Assembly (NCBI GenBank): GCA_963556695.1
Contig: CAUWAG010000010.1
Location: 930,001-994,000, forward strand
Length of the DNA: 64,000 nucleotides
Direction: 5' to 3'
From: Anthostomella pinea
Taxonomy: Eukaryota; Ascomycota; Sordariomycetes; Xylariales; Xylariaceae
Numbering within the stretch: the first letter of the stretch is position 1; every line of letters starts with the position of its first letter. Both the position numbers and the translations under genes were made by a program. This document shows, in pieces, positions 1-10,924 of the stretch. The notes under the pieces were generated by a model. It saw nothing but the letters and a program-made list of their open reading frames with translations, did not search any database and was not told the DNA's origin.

Positions 1-23
1 CATGCGGACAACATAGGATCACT

Positions 24-3000
24 CTAATATCCCGAGGTGTCAATATTATTGAATGACGGTGGGTCCATAGCCATGAACTCGAGCAAGTCCACACCGCCAA
101 CATTAACTCCCTGGTCCGTCATCGTTACATTCGAGTTCTCGCCCATGTTCTGGAACAGCCCGGGTCCCGGAGGGAGGTACCACATTTGATCGTCAGAGGT
201 CCAGTCATTATTCTCAAACATGGTGTCAGTGAGACCCGACGTGTCCATGACGCCGCCACTCGCCGCCGGTGTCGTGATACCAAAAAGCGACGTCGGCCCG
301 GCCGGGTAGGGAAAATTGCCGTTTGACAAATCAAAGGGCGTGGCTGAGATGTTGCCAGAAGGCGTCGAAGAACGTTCTGTACCGTCTTGGTCAGTATCTC
401 CTGAGAATGGGAACGAGGAAACCACGACGGCCGACAACGTACCAGGTACCGCCAGCCCGTCTCTGAACTTGGCCGCGTGACTCGTGTAGCCGTTCTCCGC
501 ACCGTTTGCTTGAACGTGTCCATTCGAAACCGCGACCTTACTCGCGTCGCCATTGGCACGAGGGCTCTTGCCGTCGCCGGCAGTTGCGGTGGGCGCGTAC
601 TTGAAACGATCCCGAAGTCGGGTCGTGAGAGATTCGAGCAGGTCACCGAATCTCGTGCCAAGGTGGATGTCGTCGACGACGCAGTTCCGCAGAGCGTGCA
701 CGGTGCGATCCAGCAGGCTGATGCTGATTTCGACGTCAGACTTGGGCGCTCCCAGGGCGAAGGTCTTGAGCAAAAACATGGCACCGCTGATGATCCGGAA
801 GTACGTCCGCACGGGGGCGTGCTTCAGATAGCCACCTTTCAGCAGACCGTTCACTACGGTCCCCAGCAGGTTCCGGCAGCCCTGCACAACTTCCTTGACG
901 TATTCCTGGTCTTCTACCATGAACCCACCCAGATGGCCGAGGGGGAGGTTGCCTAGGTAATTCTGTGTCTGGGGCGACAACTCGGCATTTCCACCCGTGA
1001 TACCACCCCCGTACGCGTGGGCATCTGTGCATCGCTCGACGACGGCCTGCAATGCGAGGGAGTTGACATATATACGCACATACTCGTACTCGATGGTCAG
1101 GATATGCCGGATGTACTCGGGCAGACGGAACTGCTCGAACTCCCTCCACCATTCCTTCAGGATGGGCTGGAAGTCCTTGAGCAATCTCGTATAGTTGCCG
1201 CTCTGGATGATCTCGGTGGTGTGCTTCCGCGACCGGAACAGCCTCTCGTTGCCGAGGTGCATGGCATTGCTGACACCCACCCAACACTGGATTATCTGAT
1301 CGTCCAACTCAACATCTGGCACATAGTTGAAACCCGTGGACAGGACAGATTGGCTGGTCCCCGGTGTGTTGCCCTCGTTGGAGACAGGGCGTCTCCGGGA
1401 GAAGACGGGATCCGTCTTTCGAATGCTCTCGGGCACCATGTTGGTCCAGCCGAGACGACCTGCCAGCTGGGTCAGGTAGATCAACAACAGGCGTTTGATA
1501 CGCATGGCACGCAGGCGGTATGCCTCGTCCTCGTATTCCGGTCGCGTAATGGCATTGGCGGCGAGCAGCTCATCAATGTCGTCAAAGACGCCAAGTTCGT
1601 AGGCGAGCCCCATTGCGTTGCTGAGCAGCATCCAGCACATGCGGTCACTCCTCCAGGCAGGCTCGAGCCAGCTCTCGATCCTCCGGCCGCCAACATTGCC
1701 GCCGGGGCGGTTGGCGCCGTCATCCTCCATGACATCGAGGTCGTGCAAGTCACGGGACGGGAGCATCAGCTCGTCGATGGCCTCGTCGGGCGGGAAATGA
1801 AGCGCGCGCGGGTGCCACTCGGTGAGGATCATCAGCGACTCAATGGTGCCTAGCGTACGCAGGCTGCCCTTGCGCAGGCCTCGCCACGGCGCGGTGCTGG
1901 ACGTCTGGGCATCATCGGCGCCAGACCCACAGAAGCCTCCCCCGAAGGCCTCCTGGCCCCAAAGACACCTTTCGATCATCCTGCGCAGGTACCTCCAGAG
2001 CTCCTCGTGGATTGCATGTGACCTGCAGTGACCGCCCGTGGTGCGGATGCTGTAGTATCTCGAGGCGATGGTGAGCAAGGTGACGGCAAGTATGGGCTCC
2101 TCGATCAGCAGGGTGATGTGCGAAGAGGGACTGCGGAACGTCGGTGGTGAGATGGGCGTCATGGGTGACAGGTACTCGTAGTAGTAGACAATGTACTTGA
2201 CGGCCTCCTCCCTGGTGAACCAACCGGCGCGGACGAACCTGAACCTCGACCAGGCCTGGAGGGCACCCTGGTAGCCGTCCTCGTTCTCGACATTCAGTCG
2301 TCTCTCTATCGCGGCCTTTTCATCACCGTCGGCCGAAGGCAGCAAGCGCGGGTCGATAGGATCGGCAGCCTTGGAGGTGGCGCGGGCCGAGGGCCGGGGG
2401 TCGTATGCCGAGGTCTGGTCACCGGGGGTCTTGCGTGCTGGAAGAGCGACGGCAGGCGGCTGGATGACGGAAGCGGTGGTCTGGTGACGGGGGTGCAGGT
2501 CGTGCGGACTGTCGGTGGCAGCCTTGTACAGCAGGTCGAGGGCGTCGTGGGGTCCGTAGACCTCCTTTCTCATGAGGTTCTGGGCCTCTGGATTTTCCAT
2601 CTGGGCGTTGGAGTCCTCGCCCAGGTCGGTGTAGCTGGTGCTCCGACTACTCTTTCTCGCATCGTTCGGAGGCCGCTGGTTCCGGGCTCCTTGGCCGCCG
2701 CCCGGAGTCAGCGGAACGCTGCTGTAGGTTCCGGAGGGGAGGGCGACGGGCTTGTCGACTTGGAGGGGAGGGGAGTCGTCGAGGTAATGGCGCTTGCGGC
2801 CATTGCGGATGATGTACTCGTCCTCGGGGTCCTGGTCGTCGTCGTCGTTCTTGCGCTTGCGGCGGGTGGCACTGAAGAAGCACTCCTTGCTCTCGCGGCG
2901 GCAGCGCACGCACGGGGGATCGTGGGGGTTGTCGACGCTGCCCAGGTCGCAGCGGACCTTCCTCCTGCGGCAGGGGATGCAGGCCTGGTAGACTCGCTTG

Positions 3001-3128
3001 TGCTGGGCCGACTGGGCCGCATCGTTGGCAGGTGTGTCGGCGGCGACGGAGGCCGGACGGTGAGGCCCAGCAGCAACAGCAGCAGCAGCAGCGGCAGCGG
3101 CAGTAGTGGGCGTGGCGTACTGCGACAT
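24..3128 (-). CDS. Zn2Cys6 fungal transcription factor
   Basis: Nuclear DNA-binding regulator of 1034 residues in one exon. Six cysteines at about 50, 53, 60, 73, 76 and 83 have the C-x2-C-x6-C-x12-C-x2-C-x6-C spacing of a Zn2Cys6 binuclear cluster, followed by a basic RRKRK stretch. A fungal-specific transcription factor middle domain covers roughly residues 290-700. The tail is acidic, Asn/Gly/Ser-rich and probably activating. An alanine run lies just before the zinc cluster. The frame stays open upstream to a GTG at 3176, but the first ATG is at 3128 (MSQYATP), so I start there. The zinc-cluster sequence resembles the ArcA-like regulator group of other Pezizomycotina (from memory). The target genes cannot be inferred from the neighbours. 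Confidence 0.9.
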   Translation of the reverse strand: MSQYATPTTAAAAAAAAVAAGPHRPASVAADTPANDAAQSAQHKRVYQACIPCRRRKVRCDLGSVDNPHDPPCVRCRRESKECFFSATRRKRKNDDDDQDPEDEYIIRNGRKRHYLDDSPPLQVDKPVALPSGTYSSVPLTPGGGQGARNQRPPNDARKSSRSTSYTDLGEDSNAQMENPEAQNLMRKEVYGPHDALDLLYKAATDSPHDLHPRHQTTASVIQPPAVALPARKTPGDQTSAYDPRPSARATSKAADPIDPRLLPSADGDEKAAIERRLNVENEDGYQGALQAWSRFRFVRAGWFTREEAVKYIVYYYEYLSPMTPISPPTFRSPSSHITLLIEEPILAVTLLTIASRYYSIRTTGGHCRSHAIHEELWRYLRRMIERCLWGQEAFGGGFCGSGADDAQTSSTAPWRGLRKGSLRTLGTIESLMILTEWHPRALHFPPDEAIDELMLPSRDLHDLDVMEDDGANRPGGNVGGRRIESWLEPAWRSDRMCWMLLSNAMGLAYELGVFDDIDELLAANAITRPEYEDEAYRLRAMRIKRLLLIYLTQLAGRLGWTNMVPESIRKTDPVFSRRRPVSNEGNTPGTSQSVLSTGFNYVPDVELDDQIIQCWVGVSNAMHLGNERLFRSRKHTTEIIQSGNYTRLLKDFQPILKEWWREFEQFRLPEYIRHILTIEYEYVRIYVNSLALQAVVERCTDAHAYGGGITGGNAELSPQTQNYLGNLPLGHLGGFMVEDQEYVKEVVQGCRNLLGTVVNGLLKGGYLKHAPVRTYFRIISGAMFLLKTFALGAPKSDVEISISLLDRTVHALRNCVVDDIHLGTRFGDLLESLTTRLRDRFKYAPTATAGDGKSPRANGDASKVAVSNGHVQANGAENGYTSHAAKFRDGLAVPGTLSAVVVSSFPFSGDTDQDGTERSSTPSGNISATPFDLSNGNFPYPAGPTSLFGITTPAASGGVMDTSGLTDTMFENNDWTSDDQMWYLPPGPGLFQNMGENSNVTMTDQGVNVGGVDLLEFMAMDPPSFNNIDTSGY

Positions 3129-4171
3129 GCTGGCACTCGCCCTTGCACTCGGCACGGCGCCCTTGCGTCGCAGCACTGCAGCAGCGCCGGATCAATGATG
3201 GACGTTCAATGTTGCTGCTCGGCTTGAGGCGGGTTCCGGGGGCTTATGTTTTGGGAGGGCCGGGCTCTCTGGAGTTTTGTATGAGCGAAGTGGGACGACG
3301 TCAGACGGGCAGGTCTGACAGGACTCCAGGAGGGGGGAGGGGGGAGGGCAGCCCAGATGGGGATCCGATCATGGATGAGGGGATGGTTCTAACTTCCAAT
3401 GTTCTGGGCGGGTGGATCTGCGGGGTTTGATCCTGCATCTCTGGAGGTCACTACCTATTGATAGCATCTACCCGACTTGGTAGGTACCTAATAAGGACTC
3501 AAGTGGGATAAGCCATCACCTGCGCACTGATGGATTGTCGGAACAGAAGGCCGCGAGGAGGCACTTGCGACATCGGCATTGGCCATGCATCTCCAAGCAC
3601 TTGAGGTCCCATGACTGGCCACGCATGTGGCTGGGCTGAAGGCGCCGATGCCCCGGGTCACACTTGTCAGCATCCGTTCATTTCGTATACATGTAGGTAG
3701 CACTTCTCTTCATGTGTCACCGCGAACACAGCCGGCAACTAGCCGACAGATCACGGGGAAATCCTCATCGAGACATGGCTTCTCGCCTCCGCCGTGGTAT
3801 TGTTACCCGGGTACAGTACACCATGTACGTGGATCCCTTTGTCATTGATCTACCTAGATAGGGCAGCTGCATGGTTTCTGTGCCATGGACCAAGCCTGCA
3901 AAATCGAACCATACGCCGCAACGTCATGCAAAGCCAATGCCACAAAATCTGATCAGGAGCCTCCGTACAAACGCCAATTGCAATGCTTGCCCTGTGAAAT
4001 TTCCCTTTACGCCCCGTCCAGGTCATGTGAGGTCGTCTACACATCGCATCGTTGACCAAGGCAAAGAAGAGTAGGAAACTCCGTTCAAACCTCCCACTCC
4101 GGAAGGGAGACCATAAGCAGGCCGAACAGCAGTCAGCCCAGCAGGATCCCCTGTCGGAGCAGCATCTACTC
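3129..4171. other. Intergenic: upstream of the Zn2Cys6 gene, downstream of TAF14
   Basis: No coding frame is convincing here. It should hold the promoter and 5' leader of the minus-strand Zn2Cys6 gene and the 3' end of TAF14. A 10-bp palindrome TAGGTACCTA lies at 3481-3490. Confidence 0.5.
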
Positions 4172-5184
4172 TCAGAGAGCGTTGCACGATCCCAAGAAGT
4201 CCCATAGCATCTTGGTCAGCGGCTCGCCCAGAGTGTACAGGTCGATCGTGAACTCGCCCTGCTCCATGTCATTGTGAGTGTAGGTATCCTCTCTCTTGTT
4301 GTCGTGGATCATCTGGATCAGGTGCAGGAGCTCGTCTTCGCCAAGCTTGGTCATAGCCTCGCCCATCTTCTCGTAGTCCCAGTTCAGCTTGCGCTTCTTG
4401 CCGTCCGTGGCCTTGCGCGGCTTGGCCTTCGCCTCGTCATCGTTGCCAACGGGGCCCGTCTCGCGCAGCAGGTTGGTGAGAGCCTGCGAGGGGTTCTTGA
4501 ACACCACCGTCTGGATCACGTCGTACGTCGGCTGCTGGAAGTTGAGATCGTGGAACAAGGTGTTCTTGGCCTTCTCCGTCGTGTAAAGGTCGATCGACAT
4601 CTCGAACTCACCCCAGCCCTCGTTGGTGCAGGTGAAGGGAGGCTCGGTGAAGGCTGCCGTGACGAGCGGGTCAGCATTCCATAGTTACCCCAAGGCAGCA
4701 GTTGGCGCGACTTACTCTGGTGGGGGTTCTCGAACGAGGGGTGCAGGTTGTAGACAGCCTTGATGAAGCAGTTGGCGGGGTGCTCATTGCCGTCCTGGTC
4801 AAGCATGTAGACGTTGACCTTCCACTCCTTCATGGGGAAGTCGGACATCGGAGATTCCTTGGGACTGCATCGCGCGGGTCATAGGTCAGATTGCCATCTC
4901 CGAGGCAGCTTGGAGGCCGGGCGAACTTACATGGTCTTCTGCTCGGTAACGAGCTTGACCTTGCGCTGCAATGCAACCATGGCGTCAGTATCTCGTCGGC
5001 TTGCGCGCTGGTCGCGTATAAAGGAAAGCGCGTAAGGTGCAAGGTGTGTGACTCGAGGCTTGAACCGCTTGTATGGGTTGAGGAGATGAGGAGAGCAGAC
5101 GGGTGGGCAGGCGAGGGCATCATAACCGGCACGAACTGGTAACCGGGTGGTGGGATTGGAAGAGTGACTTACTTCGAGCTGCAT
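4172..5184 (-). CDS. TAF14: TAF14 (YEATS and ET domain subunit of TFIID, TFIIF and chromatin remodellers)
   Basis: Encodes a 225-residue protein in four exons: 5173-5184, 4931-4965, 4716-4864 and 4172-4653. The joined N-terminus reads MQLERKVKLVTEQ. A YEATS domain (about residues 8-120) includes KEWKVNVYMLDQDG and the NPHQ/TFTEPPF junction, and binds acylated histone lysines. A lysine-rich linker leads to a C-terminal ET-like domain (about 150-225) ending in IDLYTLGEPLTKMLWDFL, which matches the yeast Taf14 C-terminus and separates it from Yaf9. In yeast Taf14 is shared by TFIID, TFIIF, SWI/SNF, INO80 and NuA3. All intron phases close and donors are GTAAGT. The first coding exon is only 12 nt, so an alternative upstream start is possible. 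Confidence 0.9.
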
Positions 5185-7848
5185 CGTAGCTTTGGGTGTG
5201 GCCGCGCCAGCTGAGGTACGAATGGACTGATGCTGGGTCTGAGACTGGTGGTGATCGAGGTCGGTGTTGCTGGAATTGGTGTCAAGAAGCTGCTGTAGCT
5301 GGCGAAAGGAGCGGCGGCGAGTCAAAGTGATCCTCCTCAACATTGAGAATCAGGGCCGGGTCAAGGTCCCGGCGCTCACCTGCGCCCAGAGGGTTGGTAG
5401 TGCAGGTGTTGGAGCTCATGATTGGGATAGCCGGATGATCGGATGATCGTATATCCGAGAAGAGACGTGCGTTGGGGCGACGCTGATTGGTGGAGGGTAC
5501 TAGCGGATGGTGGGATGATGGTGCACGAACCAAACAGAATTGGATTGATGAGTGTGCCCACCTATTAATTGTGGCGTTTGCAGGATTTGTGGGGTTTGTG
5601 GCTCAGAAGCCCTTTCAGCTGGCAAGGTCTGCTGCAGTTGTGAGCGGAACCACACCAGCTGACATGGGTCAATCGCAAAATCATGCATAATCAAATCCAT
5701 CCTGGTGTCTGTCGACTTGCACTTTGCTGATACTCCGTTGGACGGCATCTGCCTATGCGTGTATTTCCTCCCATCACAGGCCGCTGTTTGTTCTGAGTGA
5801 GCCATATCGATTTGGTTGATGGCATCCGACAGCACCGCATATTTACAAAGTAGTCGTGGTCGTGTCTCCATAGGTCAGGTTCTCTGCAATATTATCAGCC
5901 ACTATCTGTATCCTTCACACGAGGCAATCAACCCCCTACCTACTTGTAATGTGATAACGCACAGCAGTACCTTAGGTGTTTATGCCTGGCGTCTATTATG
6001 TAGCCCATCCTATCACACGGATCTGCCTACAGCTGACGCAGGCGCGGAGAGGGGCCTGCTATGACAATATCAGATCAAGTACATGTGGTGTATACTCAAG
6101 TGTACACTGAAGCTCCCTGTGATAGGGACGATCGGGCTCCTGCTACGTCCGGCCACACTGTCGACCTCTGGTAACTATATTAATCTTCCGTCCCTTGGGC
6201 TACTTACTCCGACCAGACGGAGACGATATGAGGTAAGACCAAGCCCAACGATTATGCCAAAACTGACGGCATTCATGGTCGCTATCGAGATGTACCCCTA
6301 GAGATATATGTGGGAGCAGGGAGGACCTCGTATATGTAGTATCGAGAGGACTTCTTCATAAGACCGAGAGGACCTCATAGTACTGACTCCTTCTCCGCTC
6401 CCTTTGGTGGCGTCCTTGTAGCGGCACTCGTCTGGATCTAATGTCCATCCATGCCCATTCGTCCGGATCGCCCGCAACAAGGCCCTGACGATTACCGGCG
6501 ATGGCTTCATACTGGTACTTCTCGATCTCGCCCGAAAGTGAAAATCTCATTGGACTGTTCTGTTGTCATATTCTGTGGCGAGACCTCGTGGTGCTGCATG
6601 GTGAGCTGCCAGCGAGTCTCCCACCACCAGGTCCATGATCTCTAGACGGCCGGTAAAGCTCCCTGCCGCTGAGCAGAATATGTTTCGTTGGATAGCCTGC
6701 AAAAGAAAATACAGACGCCCCAGAGAGAACCACAACCACCTGAGTACTAACAAGGCCTAGTTTGTGCTTCTTCATCTTTGCAAAATGGGACATATGTAGA
6801 CCTGAAACCGCGTTTGGATTGTAGACGCCATGATTGTCGATCCAGCCCGTCTTGTATTGATCCCTGACACTTCTAGATCCTCCTGTCAGATATAGATGGT
6901 AACTTTCACACCTTCGCAACATAGTTTGCTCTGGAAATCTACAAGCCCTGGTCAAGCGACTCATGAACTTCAAAGTATATGTCCTCGTCACGGTCTCGCG
7001 TTATGAGCCCTGATGTGCCATGTCCGATCCTGCTGTCCTTGACTCGCGGATACGGGACTGCAATAGCGACAGGGCACAGTTGATCAACAGGATCAAGATC
7101 ATACATCAGTCCACCCCACTGATACAGGTAAGGGGCGGCGGACGTGACCGGTCTAGCGACCCTATTCTGTCACGCCCTGGGGCTTCAAGAGTCCCCAAAC
7201 TGTCCCCAACCTCGGCTATTGCCTGCCTATCTCGTGATGAATTGTCATAACCCAGCTCCCGCCCACTTCGCTGCTAGATACCAGAGTTACTATAAAGTAA
7301 CTATGAAGCTGCTCATCCATGGCCACTCTTCTCTGCCTGGCACCGAGGCGGAGTGAAACCATGGTCGACTCATCTGTGGATCTGATCTTGCAACAGGAGA
7401 CCTTTGTCTCGCTAAGGAGACCTGAGAGTTGCAGCCGAGAGCGTGTGACTCGCTCAGATGACAAGACCTTTCGGCGGACCCAACCCTTCCTGCCATAGAC
7501 TCTCCCAGCCGAATCGTCCATTCATCGGCCTTGGCTCAGCAATGCTAGCAGAGCAATGCTCCCACTTCTTCAGCCCCCGGTCGTGCTGACACGAGCCCCC
7601 ATTTGATCTAGCCGTGCTTCAGCAGTAGAGCAGAGAAGGGGCCTGACATCAAGTAAGACTACGCGAAGGCGCGGGTCTGAAGGACAGCTTCGCGCGCACG
7701 CTATGATAGCACGCCGCCACCTCCGGAAAGTCATGCCCGTGTGATAATGTCCCAGTGAGAATCCCCCATATTTTCCCCGCAACCCAATAAAAGCTCCCAA
7801 GCCATTCAACTTGCTTGAAAGGGGCAGAATATAGCCCGTATTCTTCCA
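5185..7848. other. Intergenic 2.7 kb
   Basis: Lies between the 5' end of TAF14 and the 3' end of STE50. It contains only short overlapping frames without recognisable domains. The longest, 141 codons on the minus strand near 6566-6991, matches no family I know. Around 6300-6400 there are imprecise repeats of a GAGAGGAC-type sequence. No tRNA or transposon is recognised. Confidence 0.4.
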
Positions 7849-9458
7849 TCATATGATACCACCTGGCGGATCGTAACTGGCGCCCCTCGGATTGCCCGAG
7901 CTCAGACCGGCGCTGCCCGGAGCCTCGGTGTCGGCCTGCGCCGTGTTGGTCTTGCGCAACATGAACATGGGCTTCTTTCCCTCCTTGTCCAGTTGCTTGA
8001 AAAGAATGAGCGGTTTCTCATCGAGACCGAGACACCGCTCCTGGTCGCCGTAGACGATGTAGAGGGCGTACTGATCCCACGGCGCGTTGATCTGATATTT
8101 CTTCAGGGCGGCGGGGAGGACCTTGTAGCAAGGGTCGTCCATACTGACCCTGAACGACTTGAAGATCTCGACAGAGGCCGAGCTCGAGCCGGGGGTTTCG
8201 GGCACGGGTGTCTGCATACGGCGGGGCGCGACGGGTTGCTTCGAGTTATAGCCATGGTCGTTCTCGGCGAACGTGGAGCGGGAGGATGGCGTCGGCTGGT
8301 CGGAGCGGTAGGATCGAGATGCCAGGGTGGCACTGCCGAGGGCCGGGGGCGAGGTGGGCGAGGGGATGTTTGGCGAATAGCCGGGCGACACAGCGTGGCC
8401 GGAGCCGTTCATGGCGGCCAGATGTGACGACGAGAGGACAGCCCTCTCTGCGGCGTTGGCAGGATCCAGGGTTTGTTCTACCGAAGGCCGCTCGTGAGTG
8501 GTCTGCAGATGAGTGGGAGAAGCGCTCTTGGGATTCGTACCCAGGACAATCTTCTTGGTAGAATACTGGCGCTTCAGCCCACCGCTGGACTGCGCAGAAG
8601 ACGAGGCGGGGCCGGGGGGAGACAGGGTCGACGTCTCGTAGCCATAGCCCTGGTTGTTGGAAACATTGGGCAGAGGCTGCTGTGCATTCTTGGCAAGGCG
8701 CAAGGCCGGTAGCATGTCTTCTCGCAGGCGTCTGAAGTCGTCGGTCAGGCGGCGCAGGTCTTGTTCGACCAGGCTCATCCTTTCATCCCGTAGGCGCAGC
8801 TGTTCTACAAGGTGTTTGATGTCTTTGAGCGTCGCGGTGGCGTACTGGGCCTCGGCGTCGGCAGCTGTGAGAACAATCATGTGTTAAACACGAAGAGATG
8901 GAGGACATATGATGGTACAAGAACAGAGGGAGGTCCACGGCGGGAGAAGGGGGGAGCCAGACGTACATAGGGGAACATAGTGATCGCTCTCGATGGGAAT
9001 GTCCTGAGCCTTCTTGACGTCGTAGACACTTTTCAAGATAGTCAGGCGATGGCCGACGCTCGTGACACCCATGGATTTAAGGTCATCGTGCAGCAGAGCT
9101 ACCAAGGCCTCGCCGACGATCTCGTTCTCTGCGGGTAGGGGTCAGCAGGACAGCCTCGTGGTCAACTCCAGAGGGACGCACCAATAAACCGATCGGCGTA
9201 CTGCTGCAGGCCAATGGTGGCGATGAAGTCGGCACACTCGTCGGCGGTCCACTCGGACACTATGGTCTCGGGCAGCCTGTCGGTGCTGCTGCGATGTCCG
9301 TAGGTGGTCGGGGTGTGCTCGGTGGAGGAGCGGCCCTCGGAGTCGGTTGGGGAGACATCTGAATCGATGGCGTGGACAGGCGAGCTCGTATGGAGACTCC
9401 TCTCGTACTCGTCGTCGGCATCCGATTCGGCGTAGGCTGTGCCGGAGTCGAAGTTCAT
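7849..9458 (-). CDS. STE50: Ste50 MAPK cascade adaptor (SAM and RA domains)
   Basis: Cytoplasmic adaptor of 484 residues that tethers the MAPKKK Ste11 to Cdc42/Ras-type signals in pheromone, filamentation and osmostress pathways. Exons are 9182-9458, 8967-9128 and 7849-8864. A SAM domain (about residues 66-133) includes EWTADECADFIATIG and GVTSVGHRLTILKSVYDVK and is split by intron 1. A coiled coil follows (LVEQLRLRDERMSLVEQDL). A Ser/Pro-rich linker carries several SP/TP sites that a MAPK could phosphorylate. A Ras-association domain lies at about 376-451 (EIFKSFRVSMDDPCYKVLP). Domain order and length fit fungal Ste50. The same window encodes Gbeta, an upstream component of the pheromone route. 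Confidence 0.93.
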
Positions 9459-10924
9459 GGCGAGCTGTCTGTCCCCTATCCCTCACGTCCCTTTTCCGGT
9501 CTGGACAGACTCCCAAGCAGAGAACGACAGCCCGACGAAGAGGCCCGCGAGCAGAGAGCAGTGCAGCAACAGCAGGGAAACGGCGGCGTCGGGGGCTGGG
9601 TACAGGATCAGATGATGGTTCGCAAGGCTGGTAGGAGGTCGGCACTGCTGGGCACTGGGTACTGGGCACTAGGCAGCGAGCTGAAGTCAAGCAGTCGAGC
9701 AGTCAAGCAGTCAAGCAGTCAAGATTGCGGTTTGAGCCTCCAGTACTAGGAATCGGACCAAGTCAAGCTCAAGATGGGACCAAGAGTCCAAGACTGCCGG
9801 TGCAGGGCAGCAGGTGTAAACGGAAGGGGGCGCTTAATTCGGATGCTGAAAGGCTACATCCTAACCTAGGTTGGTACCTACAGCCTACAGCTGCTAACCA
9901 GTGCTAAGGCAGCCTCTAGCCGCTTGCGACCGGCCGCACATTAGGGGTTCTCCTCTAGCTGAGGCAGCCTGTCCGCACGTGCGGACATGTACCTATGTAG
10001 GATATGCATTTACCAGACATTCCAACCATCTGAACCTCTGGAACCGCCGTCCGTGTGATGCGCACCTCTCACGACGCCGTATAGGAGGTAATCATGACTT
10101 CAATCCGGTGTCTCCCAAGCTGCAGCTTTGCATTGGGTCCACAGGTGCCGGGGAAAAGGGGGTTGCTCTGGCAGCTGGGATGCCTCATCATTGAATCTAA
10201 TAGGTATCTACCCTTATGTAGGAGACCTGATTCGACTCTCAAGCGCCCGCAAGCAACACCTTTTCATTGGAACCTAAGCCCGACGTTACATTCGCTGCTG
10301 TCGATCCAATCGCAACCGCTATATATTGCTCACCATGGTTATCGAGGTGGCTGGGGATGACACATATCGACCACCACACTCCAAACCGTCCGTCCTTGTT
10401 ACGGGTTTGTGTAATAGGTAGTTCAGATTGATATCTCAAGAGTCTATATACCGTCTTGATCAAGGTGGCCCCCTCTGGCGGCAGCCTCGTGTCCTGGCGG
10501 GAGCACAACAAAACCTGTCCGCTTGTTCCCCTTGCGCGTGGCGACAAGGCTTGACATGACGTGAATCGGAGCCGGACAGCTACCCCAAAGGTAGCGAACG
10601 CAGTTTCTAAGTACAGCATCGGGGTATCTCTGGTTTCCGATGCCCATGCCGCTGGCTGGCAAAAGGCACCATCTTGCACCCTGATTGCCCATTTGACATT
10701 ATGACTCGTGGTCAAGAAGTGAAGTAGGTATCCGTAAAGCGAGCGCGGGCTGACCTCCCAACTCCTCCTCAGTATTCGACCCGTTCATCGTCCGTCTAGT
10801 ACCACGCAACTCCCAGGCGCCCTAGTTTGACAGTATTCAAAGCATGTTTCCCACACCATGTTTAAAAAAACGCCATTGATGCAATGTGATTAGCGTTCCA
10901 CGGTGGCGGGACCAGAAGGGCCCT
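9459..10924. other. Intergenic: STE50 promoter side and LCB2 3' side
   Basis: No gene is recognised. Near the STE50 start there is an 8-bp tandem repeat (9686-9723). A TAGG/GGTACC cluster lies at 9866-9880, and TAGGTATCTACCC at about 10201. Confidence 0.45.
9686..9723. repeat. 8-bp tandem repeat (GTCAAGCA)
   Basis: About 4.75 copies of GTCAAGCA, the second with one A-to-G change. It sits about 230 bp upstream of the STE50 start, probably in its 5' leader or promoter. Confidence 0.85.

Noticed and set aside
477..1853. Long plus-strand frames inside the Zn2Cys6 gene
   Set aside because: They are antisense shadows of a GC-rich coding exon and show no domain.
24..3176. Longer Zn2Cys6 protein starting at 3176
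   Set aside because: The codon at 3176 is GTG on the minus strand. The first ATG is at 3128, so the 16 extra residues were not included.
3885..3925. Possible tRNA T-arm (GGTTCGATT on minus strand)
   Set aside because: The flanking bases do not pair into a T stem and no anticodon or D arm was found.
6566..6991. 141-codon minus-strand frame between TAF14 and STE50
   Set aside because: No recognisable domain and unremarkable composition, so it is not called as a gene.
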